From assembly GCF_947496775.1 (NCBI RefSeq), contig NZ_CANMDU010000003.1:248001-312000 (forward strand): a stretch of 64,000 bases of DNA. Reading direction: 5' to 3'. The DNA is from an uncultured Maribacter sp. Its GTDB lineage: Bacteria; Bacteroidota; Bacteroidia; Flavobacteriales; Flavobacteriaceae. The first letter of the stretch is position 1. Each line of letters starts with the position of its first letter. A program made the position numbers and the translations under genes. Below the pieces are notes generated by a model. That model worked only from the letters and a program-made list of their open reading frames with translations. It was not told the origin of the DNA and did no database searches. Below, piece after piece: positions 56,262-64,000 of this stretch.

Positions 56262-57089
56262 TTAATAAACAAACTTTAAACCATCATAAACCGTTTTTAA
56301 TAAAACACTTATGTGTGTTTCATTTTCATAGGCAACACTTTCCCATTTAAGATTTTTGGGGGCATTTGTCTTTAATACAGCATCCATAGTTTCAATTCCC
56401 ATGTTTTTATAGGGATACCCCTTTCGTCCAGAGACAAACAGTTTTACATTTAAATTTGGTTTATTAGGTAATGACTCCTTTAGCTTTTTGGTAACATAGA
56501 CTCCATCCCACCACAATGACGGATCTGTAGCTATATATGCATTAAATAAATTAGGTTCGGCTAGCATACTATATATCGTAAATGTACCTCCATGAGAATG
56601 TCCAAAAAGCGTGTTGCGTTTTGATGTAGCATACTTTTTATTGATATGTGGCATTAACTCTTCTTTTATAAACTTTAAATAGTTGTTTGCACCTCCAGAT
56701 AAAGGGGAAGAACTAACATGCGTTGGCAGTAAATCTCTATTTCTCATTACTACTCCATCTACGAACTTATTATCTACACCTACAATAATACACCTTGGGA
56801 CTTCTCCCCAATCCGATGCAATTCTATGTATTGGAGAAACAACATTTACAACCGTTTCACCATCTAATACATAAATAACATCATGTTTTTTACCTGAATT
56901 CGTATCGTAATCTATAGGTAGAATAACCCTGTAATTTCTATGTTCATTCAACACTTTAGAAAATAAAGAATCTACAAGTGGAGTGCTATTTTGTTGTGCT
57001 ATTCCAATATGGGATACACACAATAAACAAAACGAAATAACATAAATAAGTTGTTGACATATTCGAGAAGCAGGTGTTTTCATATCCAT
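56262..57089 (-). CDS. secreted alpha/beta hydrolase, Fes/IroE-type esterase
   Basis: A 275-residue protein with a signal peptide (ISFCLLCVSHIGIAQ, cleaved after about residue 31). It has an esterase-D-like fold: YRVILPIDYD, VIYVLDGE, the nucleophile Ser in LFGHSHGGTF, an Asp in ATDPSLWWD and a His in ENETHISV. Relatives hydrolyse siderophore esters or other acyl esters in the periplasm. Here it sits inside the permease array, between members 2 and 3, with short gaps, so it is likely cotranscribed. An ATG two codons in (57083) is an equal start candidate. Confidence 0.9.
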   Translation of the reverse strand: MDMKTPASRICQQLIYVISFCLLCVSHIGIAQQNSTPLVDSLFSKVLNEHRNYRVILPIDYDTNSGKKHDVIYVLDGETVVNVVSPIHRIASDWGEVPRCIIVGVDNKFVDGVVMRNRDLLPTHVSSSPLSGGANNYLKFIKEELMPHINKKYATSKRNTLFGHSHGGTFTIYSMLAEPNLFNAYIATDPSLWWDGVYVTKKLKESLPNKPNLNVKLFVSGRKGYPYKNMGIETMDAVLKTNAPKNLKWESVAYENETHISVLLKTVYDGLKFVY

Positions 57090-57109
57090 TTTTAAATTGA
57101 TTTTAATTT

Positions 57110-59509
57110 TTATTCCGTTCGTAGGCTTTTAACGGGATTCGCCTTTGCCGCCTTAATAGCTTGAAAACTTACCGTTAAAACAGTTACTCCCATGGCTCCA
57201 AAAACAGCTAAAGCAAAAATCCACCATTTAAGAATTACACGATACGGATATTCTTGAAGCCATCCATTCATTACATAATAGGCTATAGGTATGGCGATAA
57301 AACATGAAATAGTAATTAACTTTAAAAAGTCTTTAGAAAGCATATTCCACACATTAAATATCGTTGCGCCCAATACTTTTCGCACTCCTATTTCTTTAGT
57401 TCGTTGTTCGGCAACGAATGATGTAAGGCCAAACAATCCTAGGCAACTAATTAAAATAGCCAAAGCGGTAAAAATTCCTGAAAGAGTACCAATACGTTGT
57501 TCTGCAGCAAACTTTGCCGCATATTCATCATCTACAAAATCATATTCAAAAGGAATTGCGGGAAAGTTTTCTTTGAACACTCGTTCAACAATTGCCAGAT
57601 TTTGTTTAGCACTTTGCCCAGGATTCAAACGTAAATTATAGTAACTAAAATTGTTATTACGGTCATATACGTACCAAGCTTGCTTCACAGGTTCATATGG
57701 CGATTGCGAAATGATGTCTTCTACAACGCCTAAAATTTTCATAGATGGGGTTAGGTTTTCTTTATCCGAATCACGTATAACGGTACCAACCGGATTTTCG
57801 AGTCCCATATACTTAACAGCAGTTCTGTTAATTAATATCCCCAAAGAATCCGAGGCCATATCTCTAGAAAAATCTCTTCCTTGCACAACCTTTAAGTTAA
57901 GAGTAGAAGCATATTCGGGCGATACCTCCGTCCAAGCAAAATCTTCCTGAAATCCGTCTGGTTTTCCTTCCCAAGTAAAACCACTTCTATTAGACCAAAC
58001 CCGTGTTGTTGGACTACTAGATGTAGCCATAGCCGTAACGGCTCCAGATTTTATAAACTGCTCGCGCATTATATCTGTTTTACCCTGAAAATCTGCCGAC
58101 CAAGTTGGTATTTGTATCAAACCATTTCGATCATAACCTATTGGTCTATTTTTAGCATAATTAATTTGCTGCATAACAATTACGGTTCCTATAATAAAAG
58201 CAACGGAAACCGTAAATTGTATCACTACTAATATTTTTCGCGGCAAGCTCGCGTATTTCCCAGTCTTGAAGGTACCTTTCAATACATCGACAGGCTTAAA
58301 AGAAGAGAGGTATAAAGCAGGATAACTCCCCGCCAATAAAGCTGTGAATATTATAAACCCAACCGAAATCAACCAAAACATACCAATGCCCCATGGAAAC
58401 GTAATTTCCTTACTGGCTAACTCATTAAAGCCGTCTAAAGAAAGAAGAACTATAGCAATGGCAACCACAAAAGCGAAAAGAACTACCAAAAAAGACTCAC
58501 TCAAAAATTGATAAATGAGCTGACCCTTTTGCGAACCAATAGATTTTCTAACGCCTACTTCTTTGGCTCTTTTTTCAGAACGTGCTGTACTAAGGTTCAT
58601 AAAATTAATACATGCCAATAGTAATACAAAAGCTCCTATAATCCCAAAAAGCCAAACATACTTTATACGTCCGCCTACTTGCTTGCCATCCTCAAAATTA
58701 TTACGCAAATACCAATCTTCCATAGGTAGAAGAAATAGTTGGGGGTTAAATTCAGCGGTATCTTCATTAAGGTCTTTTTTCACGTTCCGGATTGTTTCAG
58801 AAACCGATTCCATATCTGCATTTTCAGCTAATTGAACAAACATCTGAAATGAGTTGTTATCCCAATGATCTAAAGAATTTTTTATCCATTCCCGATTGGC
58901 AACATAATTATCCCATGGAATTATATAATCTGTACTATTAAAAGTGTTGTTAAAAGGAATATCCTGATAAACTGCCGTTACATTTAAATCATACTGATTA
59001 CTAATTTTAAGTATCTTTCCTATAGGGTCTTCTTTACCGAATAATGCATCTGCGGTAGATTTTGAAATCATAATAGAATTAATTTCTCTAAGCCCATCTT
59101 TTTCACCTTTAAGAATCTCTAAATTCAATAATTCAGGTGCTACAGGTTGCATGTAATTTCCTGGACGAGAAATACTATTTTCTTTATACTTTATGTAACT
59201 ATCTTGAGTCCAAGATGCCATCATAATATGTTTAAAATTGTCAGCATACCCATCTCGTAAGGCGGGTTCAAGAGGTAACGGTATGGCTGGTCCAGTATCT
59301 ATTCTGCCATTAAAAGCCTGTGATTGATAAACTTGAGCAATTTTATCCTTATTCTTAAAATAACTATCTCTAGTTAACTCATCATACATCCAAAATCCAA
59401 TAATAAGAGCCACTGCCATTCCCAGTGCTAATCCTCCAATATTGATAATGGAATATCCTTTATTTTTTCGAAGGTTTCTCCAGGCGATTTTTAAATAGTT
59501 TTTAAACAT
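57110..59509 (-). CDS. FtsX/MacB-type ABC permease (array member 3)
   Basis: A 799-residue permease of the same layout. It starts FKNYLKIAWRNLRKNKGYS. The two FtsX signatures are ARSEKRAKEVGVRKSIGS and EQRTKEIGVRKVLGAT, and the end is NPVKSLRTE. The DNA around the first codons (GGTTTCTCCAGGCGATTTT) is identical in member 2, pointing to fairly recent duplication of the start region. It is followed by the esterase after 20 bases. Confidence 0.92.
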   Translation of the reverse strand: MFKNYLKIAWRNLRKNKGYSIINIGGLALGMAVALIIGFWMYDELTRDSYFKNKDKIAQVYQSQAFNGRIDTGPAIPLPLEPALRDGYADNFKHIMMASWTQDSYIKYKENSISRPGNYMQPVAPELLNLEILKGEKDGLREINSIMISKSTADALFGKEDPIGKILKISNQYDLNVTAVYQDIPFNNTFNSTDYIIPWDNYVANREWIKNSLDHWDNNSFQMFVQLAENADMESVSETIRNVKKDLNEDTAEFNPQLFLLPMEDWYLRNNFEDGKQVGGRIKYVWLFGIIGAFVLLLACINFMNLSTARSEKRAKEVGVRKSIGSQKGQLIYQFLSESFLVVLFAFVVAIAIVLLSLDGFNELASKEITFPWGIGMFWLISVGFIIFTALLAGSYPALYLSSFKPVDVLKGTFKTGKYASLPRKILVVIQFTVSVAFIIGTVIVMQQINYAKNRPIGYDRNGLIQIPTWSADFQGKTDIMREQFIKSGAVTAMATSSSPTTRVWSNRSGFTWEGKPDGFQEDFAWTEVSPEYASTLNLKVVQGRDFSRDMASDSLGILINRTAVKYMGLENPVGTVIRDSDKENLTPSMKILGVVEDIISQSPYEPVKQAWYVYDRNNNFSYYNLRLNPGQSAKQNLAIVERVFKENFPAIPFEYDFVDDEYAAKFAAEQRIGTLSGIFTALAILISCLGLFGLTSFVAEQRTKEIGVRKVLGATIFNVWNMLSKDFLKLITISCFIAIPIAYYVMNGWLQEYPYRVILKWWIFALAVFGAMGVTVLTVSFQAIKAAKANPVKSLRTE

Positions 59510-59534
59510 GATTGATGTTATTTATGATTGATGA

Positions 59535-61904
59535 TTATTCTGAACGTAAACTCTGTACTGGTTCTGTCATAGCCGCCTTGACGGCCTGAAAACCAATAGT
59601 TAAAAAAGCTATAAATATGGTTAAAGCGGCTGTACTAAGAAAAACCCACCATGATATTTCTATTCTATAGGCGAAACCCTCAAGCCATCCACTCATTAAA
59701 TAATATGCTATAGGAGAAGCTATTAGTATGGCTAACCCTACCAGCTTAAGAAAGTCCACAGATATTAAGGTTGTGATACCACTTACACTAGCACCTAATA
59801 CTTTTCGAATTCCGATTTCCTTAGTACGCTGTTTAGCTATAAACGTCGCCAAACCAAAAAGGCCTAGACATGAAACAAGGATAGAAACAAAGGCAAAGTA
59901 ATATGTTAGTACGCTAGCTAAAGTTTCACTTTTATACTTCTTAGCATACTCCTCGTCCACAAAATCAAGGTGAAGCGGAGTGTCTGGTAAAATTTCTTCA
60001 AAAGTTGAATGAATGTGTGCCAATCCTCTTTTAGTACCATCTGCTTTTAGCTTGATAAACATTGTTCCCGCATCTGTTGGATCTAAAAAGAAAATCGAAG
60101 GTTGTATAGCTTCATAAAGCGACCTATTATGAAAGTCTTTCAACACTCCAATAATTTTTCGTTGTGTACCCCAAACTTCTATTGTTTTACCGACCGGATT
60201 TGAAAGCCCCATTATATCAACCGCTTTCTGATTAATTACAATATTCACGGTGTCTTTACTTCCTACTGGATAATATCTACCCTTATCTAATGCAATTTCA
60301 AAAACATCAGGAAAATTGGATGCAGTCCATAGCAGAGAAAATTCTATATTTTGTTGCTCTTTTGCTTTTCCAGGCCAACTAACTCCGCTTGTGGACGCTC
60401 CAATATCTAGCGGGAAAGGACCAGCCAGCGTAACATCCTCAACTGCTTCTGACGCAACCAATTCGTTTCTAAGGGCTTCATATTTTTCTGTAAGCTTCTC
60501 ATCTTGGTGTGTTGATACAATGTGGTTTTTGGCAATTCCTAAGTCCTTTTCATTGATATATTGAACTTGCAACTTCACTATAATCGCGGCAACCATAAGT
60601 AAAATGACTAATCCAAATTGTAATACAACTAATCCTTTTCTAAAGGAAATTGTGTTTCTTTTTTCCTGCGTTTTCCCTTTCAAGGCATCAATAGTTTTAA
60701 ACGAAGAAATAACTACCGCAGGGTAAGCCCCAGAGAGTAATGTGGTTAAGGTAAATACTACTAGAATACTAAGCCAAACTATTGGCTGGGTAATTCCGAT
60801 ATCCAACGTTTTTCCAACAAATTGGTTTACAGCCGGTAACAACATCCAAGCCAAAACGTAAGCTATTATAAAAGATATAAGTGTTACAAGAGCAGTTTCA
60901 GTAAGAAACTGTTGTGCCAAAGTTTTCTTTCCAGCACCATTCACTTTTCGAACTCCAATCTCACCTGCTCTTTTGGTTGCATATGCCGTGGAAAGATTCA
61001 CAAAATTAATGCATGAAATTAATAGCAAAAAGATTGCTGCAATCATAAAAATCCGTACATATTCAATGCGTCCACCAGCCACTTCCGCTTTTTCATTATA
61101 CTTACCATACAAATAGCTGTCTGAGAACTTTTGTAAAAAGCTGCCTTCTTTCTGTTCTCCCTCGATATTAGCTTGAAATAGTGTTTGAACTTTAGCAGCC
61201 ACTTTATTAGCATCTGTGCCCTTTTGAAGTAGAAAGGCACCTTGCATACCTCTATTTCCCCATTCAAGCATCCAATCGTTCTTCTTTAAATATCCATTAA
61301 AACTGTAGTAAAAATCATTTTGAATAGAGGAGTTTTTTGGAAAATCTTTATAAACCGCTTCCACAGTAAAATTTCCAATTTCAAGAATTTGTATAGGGTT
61401 ACCTATTGCTTTTCTTTTCCAGTTTTCACCCCACACCTTAAGAGCAAGACTTTCAGATATTGCAATAGCCTCTGGTTTGTTATCTAACTGCGAAATATCA
61501 CCTTGAAGAATCGGAAAAGAAAAACTTTTAAAAAAATCTGCATTCGTAAATGTTCCAGTGGCTCTATAGTCCATGTCATTTACCCTTAGATTATCATTAA
61601 AACTGCGGCCTAGAGTAATATAACTTTCTATTTCCGGTATCTGCTCTTTGGCCGTTCTTAACAATTGATAAGGTACCGTTTCATAAACATCTAAGACCCC
61701 TTCTTCTAATGGTATTGTTCTTTTAACCTGATAAAGTCTATCATTGTTTGCATGAAACTTATCCATCTTATACTCATCATATACCCATAAGAGCAACAAA
61801 AAAGATACTGTAAGAGCAATAGACAAGCCAAGAATATTTATAAAAAAGTAAACTTTATTTTTTAGAAGATTTCGCCAAGCGATTTTTAAATAATTTTTAA
61901 CCAT
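59535..61904 (-). CDS. FtsX/MacB-type ABC permease (array member 4)
   Basis: A 789-residue permease with the same two-cycle layout. It starts VKNYLKIAWRNLLKNKVYFF. FtsX signatures are ATKRAGEIGVRKVNGAG and KQRTKEIGIRKVLGAS, and the end is EPVQSLRSE. It lies 25 bases ahead of member 3 and 27 bases after member 5 in transcription order. Confidence 0.92.
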   Translation of the reverse strand: MVKNYLKIAWRNLLKNKVYFFINILGLSIALTVSFLLLLWVYDEYKMDKFHANNDRLYQVKRTIPLEEGVLDVYETVPYQLLRTAKEQIPEIESYITLGRSFNDNLRVNDMDYRATGTFTNADFFKSFSFPILQGDISQLDNKPEAIAISESLALKVWGENWKRKAIGNPIQILEIGNFTVEAVYKDFPKNSSIQNDFYYSFNGYLKKNDWMLEWGNRGMQGAFLLQKGTDANKVAAKVQTLFQANIEGEQKEGSFLQKFSDSYLYGKYNEKAEVAGGRIEYVRIFMIAAIFLLLISCINFVNLSTAYATKRAGEIGVRKVNGAGKKTLAQQFLTETALVTLISFIIAYVLAWMLLPAVNQFVGKTLDIGITQPIVWLSILVVFTLTTLLSGAYPAVVISSFKTIDALKGKTQEKRNTISFRKGLVVLQFGLVILLMVAAIIVKLQVQYINEKDLGIAKNHIVSTHQDEKLTEKYEALRNELVASEAVEDVTLAGPFPLDIGASTSGVSWPGKAKEQQNIEFSLLWTASNFPDVFEIALDKGRYYPVGSKDTVNIVINQKAVDIMGLSNPVGKTIEVWGTQRKIIGVLKDFHNRSLYEAIQPSIFFLDPTDAGTMFIKLKADGTKRGLAHIHSTFEEILPDTPLHLDFVDEEYAKKYKSETLASVLTYYFAFVSILVSCLGLFGLATFIAKQRTKEIGIRKVLGASVSGITTLISVDFLKLVGLAILIASPIAYYLMSGWLEGFAYRIEISWWVFLSTAALTIFIAFLTIGFQAVKAAMTEPVQSLRSE

Positions 61905-61931
61905 GACTATCTATTTTTAATTGATGATGTT

Positions 61932-64000
61932 TTACTCCGACCGTAAACTTTTTACCGGACTCGTAGTTGCTACTTTCAGAGTTTGATAGCTAATTGTAAT
62001 TAAGGTTATTACTATTACCGCAACTATTGCTACTATAAAATACCACCACAGTATTTGGGTTCTAAAGGCATAACCTTTTAACCATTGCTCCATAAAATAC
62101 CATGTAATCGGGGTGGCAATAAGTCCTGAAATTGCAATTAGTTTTATAAAATCTTTAGAGAATAAAACCAGAATATTACCAATATTACTGCCTAAAACTT
62201 TTCTAACGCCTATCTCTTTAGTTCGCTGCCCTACGAAGAATAGAATTAATCCATAAAGACCCAAACAGCCTATTAGAATAGCTAATCCTGAAAAGATTTT
62301 TGAAAGTGACAAATACCGCTGCTCAGTCTCATATTGTTCTGCAATTCGTTCATCTAAAAATCTATGTTCAAAAATATATTCTTCAAAAGTTTCGGACCAT
62401 TTTTCTTTTACTTTTGCGATGATTTCATTTGAATTTTGACTATTAATTTTCAAAGCAAACTCACTATAAAATTTGGTTTGTGGAGCTATATACATTGGGC
62501 TTATCCCTTCAGTAAAATTATTATCGTGAAAGTTTTTAACCACGCCAACAATAGTGGCATTTATAGAATTCCCATTTAATTTAACTTGTTTACCAATTAG
62601 TTCACGAGACGAACTCAACCCTAACTTTTCTCCTAATTTTTCATTTACAATAACCTCATCAATAGAATCTCTTTTAAAAAAATTCCTTCCTTCAACCAGC
62701 TCTAAATCAAACGTTTTAATGTAATCTTCATCACCAAGCTTTGATAAAATGCTGAATTCTTCATCTTCTGGTCGGTTATTATATCTAATATTTGCACTCC
62801 ATATACTTTGAGAACCTCCAGGGCTAGTCAAACAACCCGTTATATTCTCTACTCCTGGAATTTGTTGTAAACGGTTTTTAAGACTATACAGTTTATCTTC
62901 CCCTATGTCTCTTGGAATGGGGAGCATTGTAATAAAATTTTTGTCAAAGCCTAAATCTGTATTAACCGCATAATCTATTTGTCTTGAAATTATAATTGTA
63001 CTCGCGATAAGGATAATAGATATTGTAAATTGGGCAACAACTAATACTTTACGTGTACTAGATCCGCCAGTGTCATTATGACTTAGTTTTCCTTTAAGCG
63101 CCAGCACCGGAATAATTCTACTCATTAAAATTCCAGGATAACTCCCTGACAAAAAAGAAACCAACAATAGAATTACAGTTAAAAAACCAAAAAATTGGAG
63201 ACTAAATAAATCTTTAAAAGATAACTCAATTTCAAAAAGGTTGTTAAATGATGGCAAAAACAAAAACGCAAATAAAAACCCTATTCCTAAGGCAAAGAGA
63301 CTAATAATAAAAGTTTCGGACATAAATTGCCAAAAAAGATGCTGTTTAAAGCTACCTAACACTTTTCTAATTCCAATTTCTTTAGAACGGTAAAAGGCTT
63401 GAGCTGTAGAAATATTAATAAAATTAATACTTGCTATTACAATTAAAAAAAGTCCCACTATACCAAATATTACTGGTAGAACAGGATTAAGTCCACCATA
63501 ATCTGAGTTAAAATGAATATCAGATAACGGTTGTAGTTTATATACATGTTTGTTTTTACTTGTTGGCCTGTGTTTTTTAGGTAGTTCACCAATTGCTGTT
63601 TCTATAGCGGATATATCTTGGTTTGGGTGTAAAAGACCATAAGTCTTTAAATTACTTGTCATTCCGTTCCAAGTTTCATGAGCTGCAAATTCAAAGAAAT
63701 CTTCTAAATTAACAAACGATATAAAAAGCTCATGTTCTAAGAACGAAGCTTTAGGTATGTTTTGCAACACTCCCGTAATCTTAATAATTTTATCGTTTTC
63801 AAGAACAAAGGTCTTGCCTACAACATCTGTTTTGCCAAACATTTTTATAGCTTGGTCTTCAGTAACAACTGCCGTATTTGGAGCTGACAGCGAAACTTTG
63901 TCTCCACCATGAAGAAGTGGAAAAGTAAAAATTTGGAAAAAATCTTCTTCTACAAAATAAACATCTTCTTTAAACTTCTTAACAACCCCTTTCTGCTCAA
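61932..64000 (-). CDS. FtsX/MacB-type ABC permease (array member 5), 5' end outside window
   Basis: The frame is open to the right edge, giving about 689 residues of the C-terminal part. The internal Met at 63842 is not the start: VEEDFFQIFTFPLLHGG lies upstream in the same frame and aligns with the first periplasmic domain of the other members. Both FtsX signatures are present (YRSKEIGIRKVLGSF and GQRTKEIGVRKVLGSN), and the end is SPVKSLRSE. It shows that the array continues beyond the window. Confidence 0.9.
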   Translation of the reverse strand, partial: EQKGVVKKFKEDVYFVEEDFFQIFTFPLLHGGDKVSLSAPNTAVVTEDQAIKMFGKTDVVGKTFVLENDKIIKITGVLQNIPKASFLEHELFISFVNLEDFFEFAAHETWNGMTSNLKTYGLLHPNQDISAIETAIGELPKKHRPTSKNKHVYKLQPLSDIHFNSDYGGLNPVLPVIFGIVGLFLIVIASINFINISTAQAFYRSKEIGIRKVLGSFKQHLFWQFMSETFIISLFALGIGFLFAFLFLPSFNNLFEIELSFKDLFSLQFFGFLTVILLLVSFLSGSYPGILMSRIIPVLALKGKLSHNDTGGSSTRKVLVVAQFTISIILIASTIIISRQIDYAVNTDLGFDKNFITMLPIPRDIGEDKLYSLKNRLQQIPGVENITGCLTSPGGSQSIWSANIRYNNRPEDEEFSILSKLGDEDYIKTFDLELVEGRNFFKRDSIDEVIVNEKLGEKLGLSSSRELIGKQVKLNGNSINATIVGVVKNFHDNNFTEGISPMYIAPQTKFYSEFALKINSQNSNEIIAKVKEKWSETFEEYIFEHRFLDERIAEQYETEQRYLSLSKIFSGLAILIGCLGLYGLILFFVGQRTKEIGVRKVLGSNIGNILVLFSKDFIKLIAISGLIATPITWYFMEQWLKGYAFRTQILWWYFIVAIVAVIVITLITISYQTLKVATTSPVKSLRSE

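Noticed and set aside
1-64000. tRNA, rRNA, riboswitch, phage and insertion-sequence features
   Set aside because: No cloverleaf, rRNA core sequence, transposase or integrase was recognised by reading both strands; a covariance-model scan was not possible.

Overview
The window reads as a low-GC chromosome segment from a marine-type member of the Bacteroidota, most likely Flavobacteriaceae. The evidence is a type IX secretion (T9SS) type B sorting domain with its PorP/SprF partner, many short lipoproteins, Bacteroidota-style promoters (TAnnTTTG -7 boxes), a mevalonate pathway, TonB, and FtsX/MacB-type permeases in tandem. I see no phage, insertion sequence, CRISPR array, tRNA or rRNA.

Layout. 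1-407: the 3' end of argH and its terminator. 678-9765: a compact four-gene plus-strand unit with a 2330-residue T9SS surface protein, a PorP/SprF protein, a small membrane-anchored protein and a MORN-repeat lipoprotein. 9745-13512: a MocR/GntR regulator divergent from a PLP decarboxylase-phzF pair, with a direct-repeat operator candidate between them. 13638-18487: a minus-strand isoprenoid block (mvaD, mvk, UbiA prenyltransferase) continuing into a nitrilase and a pseudouridine synthase. 18580-24092: tspO, DUF1697, BaiN-type flavoprotein, GDPD lipoprotein and topB. 24567-35541: sodium/solute symporter, a propeller-like lipoprotein, a three-part phosphoesterase/kinase-like/Omp85 protein, an HD-PycTM membrane protein, a GAF protein and a second phosphoesterase. 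35552-40406: TonB, a coiled-coil lipoprotein, aquaporin, GntP transporter and a secreted protein. 40416-47138: penicillin acylase, ABC exporter, a frameshifted secreted GEVED/Ig-like gene and a split ThrE exporter. 47163-49682: mrp-nifU-ferredoxin reductase, an Fe-S/redox unit. 49779-50591: a damaged fic gene. 50649-64000: a minus-strand array of five FtsX-type permeases, one esterase and a single ATPase, continuing past the window end.

The most unusual items are the phosphoesterase/kinase-like/Omp85 fusion, the HD domain fused to a Pycsar-type transmembrane effector without an adjacent cyclase, the MocR operator candidate, the fic gene that appears to have lost its autoinhibitory segment, and the five-permease/one-ATPase array. 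Everything here rests on reading the sequence and on family knowledge; no database search was run.
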